In this document: in pieces, positions 7,538-15,338 of the stretch
Layout of the letters: each line of letters begins with the position of its first letter
How positions within the stretch are numbered: position 1 is the stretch's first letter
NCBI GenBank assembly: GCA_045568635.1
Contig: JBJLAO010000003.1
Location: 62,001 to 126,000, forward strand
DNA from: MedAcidi-G1 sp000817085
Lineage (GTDB): Bacteria; Actinomycetota; Acidimicrobiia; Acidimicrobiales; MedAcidi-G1
Reading direction: 5' to 3'
DNA length: 64,000 bases
Made by a program: the position numbers and the translations under genes
The notes under the pieces: model-generated
Seen by the model: the letters and a program-made list of their open reading frames with translations, nothing else
Databases searched by the model: none
What the model was told of the DNA's origin: nothing

Positions 7538-8749
7538 TCAAGAAACTGCGAAAATGAGACCGTTATCGGCTAAATTTCCTATTTCTACTGAACTAAGTTT
7601 GAGATTGTCGGCTAGAACTTGCTCAGTGTGCTCTCCTAACAACGGCGCTTTGAGAGCATTTCGATCGTCTCCTTGTGGACCTCCGAAAGATAAAGGCGAC
7701 CCAGGAACTAGGTGTCTTCCTACTCCAGGTTGATCAATTTCAGAAAACATCGGATTCTCCGTTGAACACCTAGGGTCTTCATCAAGCATCTGTCTAAAAG
7801 TCCTGTACGGACCCCAACACACCCCGCATCTATCAAGTCGTTCAGAAATTTCTTTTAAGGTTAAGTTTTGGAACCATGGATTAAACAAGTCCGCAAGTTC
7901 TTTTCTCGCCTCAAAACGAGCACCTTCGTCTGTGAAATCAAGACCGAGTCTTCGAGATAGTGAAGCTACCTCTTCCTGAGTCTGGGTTGCTTCTAAAAGA
8001 CCGTCCCATTGTCTTTGCGTAATAGCCACAACCATTACATGGCGGCCATCATGACTCAGAAAATCTCTTCCGAAAGCTCCATAAAGCTCATTGCCAAGTT
8101 TTTTTCTTTCCACCCCACCTAACTCAACTTCGGCAAGGTCTCCTCTCCATGCAACCGCAGCTAGCGCAACATCTGATAAAGCAAGGCTTACTAACTGCCC
8201 TTTTCCAGTTTGTGTTCTATACCGATCGGCCGCAACCATACCTAATGCCGCAGTTTGACCGCAGATAAGGTCCCAAGCGGGCAGCGAGTGATTGACAGGC
8301 CGAGGGTCGTCCGTATGACCAGTTACCGACGGAATTCCAACTGCACAGTTAATCGTGTAATCCACCGCTGTTGTTCCATCATGGCTTCCCATAATCGACA
8401 CCATTACTAAGTCAGATCTTTTTTCTGAAAGTTTTTCGTAGCTAAGCCAGCCTTTTAAAGGAAAATTAGTTAAAAAATTTCCTGAAGTAGCTATAAGTTC
8501 GGATAACAAAATCTGTATCTCAGGAGCTCTTAAATCTGCTACAACTGATTTCTTTCCGCGGTTTAAACCATTCCAGTAAAGACTTACTCCATTTTCAGTA
8601 AGAGGCCAACGCCTATAATCGATTCCACCGCCGAGTTGATCAAATCTGATCACCTCAGCACCCATCTGAGCTAACGTCATCCCTCCAGAGGGGGCGGCGA
8701 CAAAAGCTGACCCCTCAACCACAGAAAGTCCTTCTAGTGGAAGAATCAA
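7538..8749 (-). CDS. mct: Mesaconyl-CoA C1-C4 CoA transferase-like (2-methylfumaryl-CoA isomerase), family III
   Basis: 403 residues of the CaiB/BaiF family III CoA transferases. The N-terminal stretch VVEGSAFVAAPSGGMTLAQ, then GAEVIRFDQLGGGIDYRRWP, and later NFPLKGWLSYEKL, LPAWDLICGQ (Asp160, the family's CoA-carrying aspartate), LYGAFGRDF, WGPYRT, STENPMF and PGSPL match, as I remember it, Chloroflexus Mct almost motif for motif. Length is the same (about 409). That enzyme moves CoA within mesaconate from C1 to C4 in the 3-hydroxypropionate bicycle. The start is TTG, 12 bases after the stop of the peroxiredoxin gene on the same strand, so the two are probably co-transcribed. The assignment rests on remembered sequence and should be confirmed by alignment. 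Confidence 0.8.
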   Translation of the reverse strand: MILPLEGLSVVEGSAFVAAPSGGMTLAQMGAEVIRFDQLGGGIDYRRWPLTENGVSLYWNGLNRGKKSVVADLRAPEIQILLSELIATSGNFLTNFPLKGWLSYEKLSEKRSDLVMVSIMGSHDGTTAVDYTINCAVGIPSVTGHTDDPRPVNHSLPAWDLICGQTAALGMVAADRYRTQTGKGQLVSLALSDVALAAVAWRGDLAEVELGGVERKKLGNELYGAFGRDFLSHDGRHVMVVAITQRQWDGLLEATQTQEEVASLSRRLGLDFTDEGARFEARKELADLFNPWFQNLTLKEISERLDRCGVCWGPYRTFRQMLDEDPRCSTENPMFSEIDQPGVGRHLVPGSPLSFGGPQGDDRNALKAPLLGEHTEQVLADNLKLSSVEIGNLADNGLIFAVS

Positions 8750-8761
8750 ATCAGTCTGCTC

Positions 8762-9229
8762 TCAGCTTTGCGAACGGATTACCGACAAAACTTCGTCGCC
8801 ATGAGTCTGGAAATCAGTAATTGAATCCTGATTCCAAATAGCGGCAACTAATCCTTCGGGAGAAATTAAGAAACTAGTTCTCATAGCAAAAGCTGCAGCT
8901 GGGTCGTCTGAAGGCCGAGCTACTCCATAAAGCTCCCCTATTTTTCTATCAGGGTCAGCTATTAATGGAAAAGAAAAATCTTGCTCATCAAAAAATTTAT
9001 TTTGCTCTTCAACGGTGTCGAAACTAGCACCGACTATTACGGCTCCTAGATCTGAAAATTCTGAGGCCCTATCACGGAGCCCCTGTCCTTGAATCGTTCA
9101 ACCAGGTGTTGATGCTTTTGGATACCACCAAAACAAAACCCAACTTCCTACAAAATCGACCAAAGATAGAGTGTTGCCACCTTGGTCAAGTGCTGAGAAT
9201 TTCGGCGCTTCATTTCCTACTTCAAGCAT
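8762..9229 (-). CDS. Selenocysteine-containing peroxiredoxin (BCP/PrxQ type), TGA at the catalytic position
   Basis: Translating 9229 down to 8762 gives 155 residues with one in-frame TGA at codon 44 (9098-9100). Before it: GNEAPKFSALDQGGNTLSL and WVLFWWYPKASTPG. After it: TIQGQGLRDRASEF, VIVGASFDT, FPLIADPDRKIGELYGV and RTSFLISPEGLVAAIW. This is a complete thiol peroxidase, and the TGA falls exactly on the peroxidatic Cys of PGCT. The residue five positions later, the resolving Cys in E. coli Bcp, is Gln, and the protein has no cysteine anywhere, so it would be a 1-Sec enzyme. A candidate SECIS hairpin follows. AGGGGAG lies 4-5 bases before the ATG. It would reduce hydroperoxides in the cytoplasm. 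The alternatives are a sequencing error (TGT/TGC to TGA) or a fresh nonsense mutation; perfect preservation of the downstream frame argues against an old pseudogene. Confidence 0.85.
9061..9085 (-). promoter_or_regulatory. Candidate bacterial SECIS hairpin
   Basis: In the mRNA, 9085-9077 (CAGGGGCUC) pairs with 9069-9061 (GGGCCUCAG): eight pairs, two of them G-U, with one A-A mismatch near the base. It closes a seven-base loop CGUGAUA that contains a G-U dinucleotide. The first G of the loop is 22 bases after the UGA, inside the 16-37 base window described for bacterial SECIS elements. Position, size and a G in the apical loop fit; I did not compute folding energy, and the bulged U seen in the fdhF element is not obvious. 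Confidence 0.55.
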
Positions 9230-9246
9230 TGCTCCCCTTTTATATT

Positions 9247-9262
9247 GGTCACAATAGTGACC
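9247..9262. promoter_or_regulatory. Inverted repeat upstream of the peroxiredoxin gene, candidate operator
   Basis: GGTCAC (9247-9252) and GTGACC (9257-9262) are perfect inverted arms separated by AATA, centred about 25 bases upstream of the peroxiredoxin ATG. The spacer to the upstream aldehyde dehydrogenase stop is only 71 bases. The site is well placed for a dimeric regulator controlling the peroxiredoxin-mct unit; which one is unknown. Confidence 0.4.
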
Positions 9263-9300
9263 CTAGCTTCTTAAGTGGCCCAGAACGGGCTCTTTGAGAA

Positions 9301-10764
9301 TTAAGCTAACCATGAAATCGCCTGAAGCTCGCTGTAAGCCTTTAGGCCCCATGTGCCACGATCTCGACCTATTCCAGACATCTTAAATCCTCCAAAAGGG
9401 GCTTCCATGTGAGGTTGAAAACTGTTAAGAGCAACATTCCCGCTTTCCAAACTTTTGGCTATCTGGTGAGCTCTGGCAGTATCACCTGCATACACATAAC
9501 TAAATAGGCCATAATCGGAGTCATTAGCCATTTCAATCGCTTCCTCATCATCTTCATATTGCATCACTACAACAACTGGCCCAAAAGCCTCTTCACGAAC
9601 AACATGCATATCAGTTGTGCAATCGGCCAAAAGTGTTGGCGCTACAAAATAGCCCTGTTCATCAGGTCTTTCACCTCCACAAACCAATTTGGCACCCGAC
9701 TCGACACCAGAGGAAATAAATTTTTCAACGTTGTCTCTCTGCTGCTCTGAGATTAAAGGGCCTACTAAAGTATCACGTTCTCTAGGGTCGCCCATCTTGA
9801 GCATCCCTGCTACAGCCGAGAGAGTCTCTACTGTTTGGTCGTAAATGTTGCGGTGGCAAATGACTCGAGTGGGTGCGGTGCAAATCTGACCGCTGTGGAA
9901 ACCCCAAACACTTGCTATAGCTCCCATCGCTGCATCCACACTGGCATCTTCAGTCATTATGAGAGCACCCTTCCCGCCTAATTCCATGAGAACGCGTGTC
10001 ATAGTTGATGCCCCACTTGCGTAGATTGACTTTCCAACAGAAGTCGACCCAGTAAAACTCACCATATTGACATCTTTTGATGCAACCATCGCCGCGGGTA
10101 CCTCAGGTCCAGAAGAAGTAACAATATTTATGACTCCTGGAGGAAAACCGGCTTCACTTATAGCTTCGCCCAATCTCAAAATTCCAAGTGGATCTTGTGG
10201 CGCCGGTTTTATGATGCAGGTATTACCCATTGCCAGAGCCGGCGCTATTTTCCCAGCAACGTTAGTGAGAGGGAAATTATAAGGTGTGATGCATAAAACA
10301 ACTCCAACTGGTTGGTGGTATATGGATGCAGCCACAAGACCTGCGGGCCCAAGAGCGGTTGCACCTTGCTTAACGGGAAGTTCAGATGAATCTATGCGTT
10401 GTGGTTTCGAGTAGTAACGGAAACGGTCAATAAACCCTCCCGCTACTTGCAGAGTTTCGGTGATGTTTATAGTTGAGCCAGTCTCCGCCTGCACCAAATC
10501 AACCCAATCTGGGGTTTTCTGTTCAAGCACATCTGCAAGTTTTCCAAGTAAGTAACATCTCTGATCTGCCGATGTATTCTTCCACCCGTCTAATGCTTCT
10601 CTAGCAGCAACCATCGCATCAGCTGCTTCACTTAGAGTGGCTTCTGGGGCATAACCCACTGTCTCTGTCGTGTAAGGATTCGTGACTGGATATTTTTCTG
10701 CAGTTTCTATCCATTCACCTCCTATAAGCAATTTCCATTGCTCTTGGGGATCTATTTTCGTCAT
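9301..10764 (-). CDS. NAD(P)-dependent aldehyde dehydrogenase
   Basis: About 487 residues of the ALDH superfamily. Visible motifs: CITPYNFPLTNVAGKIAPALAMGN (substrate/cofactor channel), FTGSTSVGK (nucleotide binding), the general-base Glu in MELGGKG, the catalytic Cys in GFHSGQICTAPTR, and EEAFGPV with SDYGL near the C-terminus. The substrate cannot be deduced; the set resembles benzaldehyde, betaine and other broad ALDHs. An ATG at 10782 is in frame, but the ATG at 10764 has GGGAGA about 4 bases upstream and is the likelier start. It is divergent from the methyltransferase gene and upstream of the peroxiredoxin. Confidence 0.88.
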   Translation of the reverse strand: MTKIDPQEQWKLLIGGEWIETAEKYPVTNPYTTETVGYAPEATLSEAADAMVAAREALDGWKNTSADQRCYLLGKLADVLEQKTPDWVDLVQAETGSTINITETLQVAGGFIDRFRYYSKPQRIDSSELPVKQGATALGPAGLVAASIYHQPVGVVLCITPYNFPLTNVAGKIAPALAMGNTCIIKPAPQDPLGILRLGEAISEAGFPPGVINIVTSSGPEVPAAMVASKDVNMVSFTGSTSVGKSIYASGASTMTRVLMELGGKGALIMTEDASVDAAMGAIASVWGFHSGQICTAPTRVICHRNIYDQTVETLSAVAGMLKMGDPRERDTLVGPLISEQQRDNVEKFISSGVESGAKLVCGGERPDEQGYFVAPTLLADCTTDMHVVREEAFGPVVVVMQYEDDEEAIEMANDSDYGLFSYVYAGDTARAHQIAKSLESGNVALNSFQPHMEAPFGGFKMSGIGRDRGTWGLKAYSELQAISWLA

Positions 10765-10802
10765 CACTCTCCCTAAGCCCATTTGAGTATGCTCAAACGT
10801 TC

Positions 10803-10850
10803 TTGACTAACCTCTCATTTACTACTTTAGTAAATTCATTATTAGTAAAT
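10803..10850 (+). promoter_or_regulatory. Promoter and TAGTAAAT repeats before the O-methyltransferase
   Basis: TTGACT (10803-10808) and TTTAGT (10826-10831), 17 bases apart, make a fair promoter. Overlapping it, ATTTACTA (10817-10824) and TAGTAAAT (10828-10835) form a perfect inverted repeat, and TAGTAAAT recurs at 10843-10850. Three half-sites of one motif around a promoter suggest a regulator binding site for this divergent pair. Confidence 0.4.
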
Positions 10851-11562
10851 GCCAAGGATAGAAAACTATATGCAGAATAATTCCGACATTTCGAACGAAG
10901 ATATATACCACCGTTCTTTTTTTCTTGATGAAAAACTTTTTGAATACATCTTGGGTCACACTTCCTCACCTGATGAAACTCAAAAATCTCTTATCGAAAC
11001 TACATCTAAATTAGGAAAAGTTTCTGCTATGCAGGTTGCTCAGGATCAGGGCATTTTTCTTTACATGCTAGTCGCTGCGATCAGACCCAAATTTGCTGTT
11101 GAAATAGGAACTTTCACGGGTTACTCATCTTTAGCCATTGCCAAAGCCCTGCCAGAGGACGGAAAACTATTATGTTGTGACGTTTCTGAAGAATGGACCT
11201 CTGTAGCTAGTGAATACTGGAAGAAAGCAGGTGTTGATAAAAAAATTGAACTTATTATTGCACCTGCAAAGCAAACTCTGGTCAATTTACCTGATGATAA
11301 AAAAATCGATTTTGCATTCATTGATGCCGACAAGGGGGGCTATTTAGAATATTATGAAGAGATTGTGCCTAGATTGTCAGACCATGGGTTAATAGCAATC
11401 GACAACGTTTTATGGTCGGGCAGAGTAATTAATCAAGAGATATCTGACGATGACACTGTCTCTATTCGAAAATTTAATGACCACGTCTCTCAAGATGACA
11501 GAGTCTCTTCTGTGATGCTCTCTATCGGTGACGGAATAACTCTGGTAAAGCGGACTAATTAA
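10849..11562 (+). CDS. SAM-dependent O-methyltransferase (CCoAOMT/SafC family)
   Basis: Up to 237 residues, a class I methyltransferase. SAM-binding motif I is AVEIGTFTGYSSLAIA, then the acidic strand CCDVS, the metal/substrate Asp in FAFIDADKGGYLEYY, and IDNVLWSG. This family (catechol or caffeoyl-CoA O-methyltransferase type) is divalent-metal dependent and methylates catechol-like hydroxyls; the substrate here is unknown. Two starts are possible: ATG 10849, which lies inside the repeat region with no Shine-Dalgarno sequence, and ATG 10870, preceded by AAGGA about 13 bases upstream. Confidence 0.85.
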   Translation: MPRIENYMQNNSDISNEDIYHRSFFLDEKLFEYILGHTSSPDETQKSLIETTSKLGKVSAMQVAQDQGIFLYMLVAAIRPKFAVEIGTFTGYSSLAIAKALPEDGKLLCCDVSEEWTSVASEYWKKAGVDKKIELIIAPAKQTLVNLPDDKKIDFAFIDADKGGYLEYYEEIVPRLSDHGLIAIDNVLWSGRVINQEISDDDTVSIRKFNDHVSQDDRVSSVMLSIGDGITLVKRTN

Positions 11563-11643
11563 AGTTTTTATACAAAAATAAACAAGGTCTATTTATGCCG
11601 GTTAGGATCTCGGCAGATTCGATAACTAATTGAGAGGTTAATC

Positions 11644-12846
11644 ATGCCGGATGCTGTAATAGTAGCAACTTCAAGAACTCCTATAGGTAGAGCAAATAAA
11701 GGCAGTCTGGCGGAAGTCAGGCCTGATGACATGTCGGCTTTTATAATTAAAGATGTTCTTTCTAAGGTTCCGCAACTTCAAACTGATTTGGTTGAAGATG
11801 TCCTATGGGGAACTGGTCAGCCAGGTGGAGAACAAGGCTATAACATTGCGCGTATATCAAGCCTTTTGGCCGGAGTGGACGCCCCTGGAGTAACAGTAAA
11901 CCGGTACTGTTCATCTTCGTTGCAAACAATCCGTATGGCCTTTCACGCAATTAAGGCTGGAGAAGGGGATGTTTTTGTTGCTGGAGGCGTCGAGTGTGTA
12001 AGTCGCTACCAATTTGGTGCTTCCGATACCGGATCTCATAACGATTCTTTTGAAGACGCCGAAACACGGACTGCTGAAAGAACTGGGGAAGGAGTAGACG
12101 CTTGGACTCCACCCCAAGGTTTACCAGATGTGTATATAGCAATGGGTCAAACTGCTGAAAATGTGGCTCAAAGCAAAGGAGTTTCGCGTAAAGATCAAGA
12201 CGAATGGGGTGTACGTTCACAAAATCGCGCAGAAGCCGCTGCGGCGCGAGGTTTTTTTGAACGTGAGATTACTCCATACACAGTTCCAGATGGAACTGTC
12301 GTAACGGCCGACGATGGAATAAGAGCCGGAACTACATATGAAAATGTTTCACAGTTGAACCCTGTTTTCCGTCCTGATGGGACTGTTACCGCCGGCAATG
12401 CTTGTCCTTTGAATGATGGCGCTGCTGCAGTAGTCGTGATGAGTGAAGAGAAAGCTTCAGAATTGGGAATATCTCCGTTGGCGAAAATCGTGGCTTCTGG
12501 GGTTTCATCTCTGAATCCAGAGATAATGGGATTGGGTCCAATTGATGCAATCAACCAAACATTACAAAGAGCGGGTATGGCGATTAGCGACATAGACCTT
12601 GTCGAGATAAATGAAGCTTTTGCAGCGCAAGTCATTCCTTCAGCGGAAGAAACTGGAATAGACCTTGACAAATTGAACGTAAATGGCGGAGCCATAGCTT
12701 TAGGTCATCCATTTGGAATGACAGGTGCTCGGATAATGACAACATTGATAAATGGGCTAGAGGATTCAGATAAGGAATTCGGACTTGAAACCATGTGTGT
12801 TGGAGGCGGGCAAGGAATGGCGATGATAGTTCAGCGCGTAAGCTGA
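11644..12846 (+). CDS. Thiolase, acetyl-CoA acetyltransferase family
   Basis: 400 residues with all thiolase landmarks: the acylated Cys in VNRYCSSSLQTI, EINEAFAAQ, the catalytic His in ALGHPFGMTGAR, and the second Cys in CVGGGQGMAM. It either condenses two acyl-CoA units or cleaves a 3-ketoacyl-CoA (beta-oxidation). The sequence alone does not tell which. The start ATG has GAGAGG about 6 bases upstream. It lies downstream of the O-methyltransferase with an 81-base spacer that holds a weak TGCCG/CGGCA hairpin. Confidence 0.9.
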   Translation: MPDAVIVATSRTPIGRANKGSLAEVRPDDMSAFIIKDVLSKVPQLQTDLVEDVLWGTGQPGGEQGYNIARISSLLAGVDAPGVTVNRYCSSSLQTIRMAFHAIKAGEGDVFVAGGVECVSRYQFGASDTGSHNDSFEDAETRTAERTGEGVDAWTPPQGLPDVYIAMGQTAENVAQSKGVSRKDQDEWGVRSQNRAEAAAARGFFEREITPYTVPDGTVVTADDGIRAGTTYENVSQLNPVFRPDGTVTAGNACPLNDGAAAVVVMSEEKASELGISPLAKIVASGVSSLNPEIMGLGPIDAINQTLQRAGMAISDIDLVEINEAFAAQVIPSAEETGIDLDKLNVNGGAIALGHPFGMTGARIMTTLINGLEDSDKEFGLETMCVGGGQGMAMIVQRVS

Positions 12847-12855
12847 TCATCAGAA

Positions 12856-13737
12856 CTATTTAGTCTTAGCTTCTCGCCCAGCTGGCATCCAATTTGATCC
12901 AGCTGTGTTATCAATATGATCCATGTAACGCGAACCCACTGGTTCTATCAATTCGAGGAATTGAGTCGTTTGATTAATTCCAAGATTTCGCCAGGCGGCA
13001 CTCGCTATGTTGTTAAGTTTTCTTTCGAGCTCTTCTCTGTATTCCAAGCCTTTACTCGTAACTGTTTCTCCATCCGCTAAACCACGTTCTCTTAACTTTT
13101 TAAATGCGGCGCTAATTGCAGCATCATCTGCACCTCGACTGCGTGGAAGCCATTGATCATCATATTTATGCTTGGCATTATCTAAAATACCTGCCATAGT
13201 GCCGTCGATATTTTCGCTTGTCATAATCGCCCAATGAGTATCACCTCGCCACTCACGGATGGCGTTAACAGCTAGCCAAGCTGACACAAGCGGGTCCTCA
13301 TGGCGTGGCCAATCCAATAGCGATGCAAATAAAGCGCGGCCAGATAGTGGAAGCTCTTCAGCGGCTTTCCAAAGATTTGGAGACATAGTTGCTAAAGGTC
13401 CACATATTTCTGGTGTTAATTCTTTTAAACCTGGAGCTATCGCGGCATCTCTAGCCGCTGCCGCTTTTTCAAAAGTTGTATGTTCGCGACAGTTATCAAG
13501 ACTCGCCGAAATAAAGTTTGGGTGTATCGAGTAAAAAGCAGCGGATACGGCCTTATTCCCTGCTTTTCCTAAAGTGGCTGCACGGGTAGACACGTAATAA
13601 CCAAATCCGTTAGGAATTCCAAGTGCTTCATAATTTGCTATAGCCCTAGGATCCCAATAAATCCAACCGATCAGCCTATGAGAAGCAAAAGCTGCACGAC
13701 GACTAAGTTCTTCCCAGTCATTTTCATGTTTGCTCAA
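12856..13737 (-). CDS. SCO6745-family conserved actinobacterial protein
   Basis: 293 residues, soluble, alpha-helical by appearance. I recognise the pattern of the SCO6745 family: an N-terminal helix followed by a GFGYYVSTRAATLG segment, then VSAAFYSIHPNFI, the WLAVNAIREWRGDTHWA block and LRERGLADGETVTSKG, a winged-helix-like element at the C-terminal end. The family is common in actinomycetes and has no proven function that I know. It follows ilvC on the same strand after 25 bases, so it may be read with the ilv genes. Confidence 0.7.
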   Translation of the reverse strand: MSKHENDWEELSRRAAFASHRLIGWIYWDPRAIANYEALGIPNGFGYYVSTRAATLGKAGNKAVSAAFYSIHPNFISASLDNCREHTTFEKAAAARDAAIAPGLKELTPEICGPLATMSPNLWKAAEELPLSGRALFASLLDWPRHEDPLVSAWLAVNAIREWRGDTHWAIMTSENIDGTMAGILDNAKHKYDDQWLPRSRGADDAAISAAFKKLRERGLADGETVTSKGLEYREELERKLNNIASAAWRNLGINQTTQFLELIEPVGSRYMDHIDNTAGSNWMPAGREAKTK

Positions 13738-13762
13738 CTTTGTACGCTTTAGGATAATTTAA

Positions 13763-14794
13763 TTAACCTTGACCACCTGATGCATCTTGAACAGATACTT
13801 TGCCGGCACTAATCCAAGGCATCATGTCGCGGAGTTTAGAACCAACTTGCTCAATGCGATGTTGGCGTCCTTTCTCCTCCAAAGCGTAAAAATTCTCTCT
13901 ACCGGAATGAGCTTCTGCTACCCATTCTTCTGCGAAAACTCCAGATTGAATCTCGTCTAAGACCTGCTTCATTGTTTCCCTAACATGGTCATCCACTACT
14001 CGAGGACCACGAGTCAAGTCGCCGTATTCAGCAGTATCGGAAACTGAATAGCGCATACCACCTATACCTTGTTCATACATGAGGTCTACGATTAATTTTA
14101 ATTCATGAAGACATTCGAAGTAACAGATCTCTGGCTGGTACCCCGCGTCAACTAGTGTGTCAAAAGCACTTCTAACTAGCTCAGTAACACCCCCACAAAG
14201 GACTACCTGTTCTCCAAAAAGATCTGTTTCACACTCTTCGGTGAAAGTCGTTTCAATAACTCCTGCTCTGGCACCTCCCAGCCCATCTGCATAAGCCAAG
14301 GCTAAATCTTTTGCTCCTCCTGTCGGGTCTTGTTCTACGGCAATCAGACAAGGTACGCCACCGCCTTCAATATAAGTTCTACGTACCAAGTGACCTGGCC
14401 CTTTAGGGGCAATCATGATGACATCTACGTCATCAGGAGGTGCGATTAGATCAAAACGGATATTAAAGCCATGGGCGAAAGCAATGGCATCTCCAGCTTT
14501 CAAATTTGGGGCAATATGCTCTTCGTATATTGCGGCCTGGTCTGTATCAGGCAACAAAAGCATAATTACATCTGCCCAGTCTGACGCTTCTGAAAGTGAA
14601 CGAACTGTAAGTCCAGCTTCTTCGGCTTTTGAAATAGAACCAGAGCCTTCTCTCAACCCCACACAGACATCAATCCCTGATTCCTTTAAGTTCAGAGCAT
14701 GAGCATGACCTTGCGATCCATAGCCCAAGATTGCTATTTTACGATCTGATATCGCTGAACGATTCACATCACTTTCATAATAAATATTTACCAC
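13763..14794 (-). CDS. ilvC: Ketol-acid reductoisomerase
   Basis: 343 residues, the short class I form. It converts acetolactate or acetohydroxybutyrate to the dihydroxy acid with NADPH and Mg2+, the second step of valine/isoleucine synthesis. Visible: the dinucleotide motif AILGYGSQGHAHALNL, FAHGFNI, IMIAPKGPGHLVRR, and the metal-binding region ETFTEECETDLFGEQVVLCGG with FECLHELKLIVDLMYE. The start is GTG with AGGAGA 5-6 bases upstream. It is the last ilv gene of the ilvBHC unit, 46 bases after ilvH. Confidence 0.97.
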   Translation of the reverse strand: MVNIYYESDVNRSAISDRKIAILGYGSQGHAHALNLKESGIDVCVGLREGSGSISKAEEAGLTVRSLSEASDWADVIMLLLPDTDQAAIYEEHIAPNLKAGDAIAFAHGFNIRFDLIAPPDDVDVIMIAPKGPGHLVRRTYIEGGGVPCLIAVEQDPTGGAKDLALAYADGLGGARAGVIETTFTEECETDLFGEQVVLCGGVTELVRSAFDTLVDAGYQPEICYFECLHELKLIVDLMYEQGIGGMRYSVSDTAEYGDLTRGPRVVDDHVRETMKQVLDEIQSGVFAEEWVAEAHSGRENFYALEEKGRQHRIEQVGSKLRDMMPWISAGKVSVQDASGGQG

Positions 14795-14840
14795 GAACTT
14801 CTCCTAATTATTTTTCTTCTACTATTTAAGATTTATTTAT

Positions 14841-15338
14841 TTATAACGAATCTAGAGCAACGCGACCTGTTCGTTGTAATTCAACTATGCCAAAATTGCC
14901 TAAAAAAGATTCAAAATCGTCGATGACAGATGAGGTTTCCACCAGAGAAAGCATCATGCTTTCAGTTCCAATATTCAGTACCTTTCCTCCGACTTCGTCT
15001 AAATGATCAACCAACTCATCTCTTTGGCTGGCCTCAGCTCTGACTGTAACGATCATCAACTCTCTTTCGACTGACTTGTCAGGATCTAAAGCTCGTATTT
15101 CAACAACATTTATAAGTTTGTCAAGCTGTTTTATTATTTGATCTAATGAAACAGATTCAAGTTCGATATCAAGGTCAACAGTTATGCGACTAAATTCTGC
15201 CTTATCGGTAGGGGCAACAGCTAAAGACTTGATATTTACACCCCGGCGAGCAAAAAGACCACTAACTCGAGCCAAAACGCCAAACTTGTTATCGACGGTC
15301 ACAACTAAAGTTCTGTAATTAGGCTGAATCTTTTTCAC
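14841..15338 (-). CDS. ilvH: Acetolactate synthase small (regulatory) subunit
   Basis: 165 residues with an N-terminal ACT domain (RTLVVTVDNKFGVLARVSGLFARRGVNIKSL) and a C-terminal IlvN/H domain. It binds valine and activates or feedback-inhibits the catalytic subunit. The GTG start overlaps the ilvB stop by four bases (GTGA), which implies translational coupling and equal subunit production. Confidence 0.96.
   Translation of the reverse strand: MKKIQPNYRTLVVTVDNKFGVLARVSGLFARRGVNIKSLAVAPTDKAEFSRITVDLDIELESVSLDQIIKQLDKLINVVEIRALDPDKSVERELMIVTVRAEASQRDELVDHLDEVGGKVLNIGTESMMLSLVETSSVIDDFESFLGNFGIVELQRTGRVALDSL

Noticed and set aside
8762..9229. Peroxiredoxin gene as an ordinary pseudogene
   Set aside because: There is one stop only, exactly at the catalytic codon. 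All family residues downstream are intact and a SECIS-like hairpin follows. A decaying gene would show random lesions.
12195..12695. Minus-strand frame of 166 residues in the thiolase gene
   Set aside because: Shadow of a gene with complete thiolase motifs on the plus strand.
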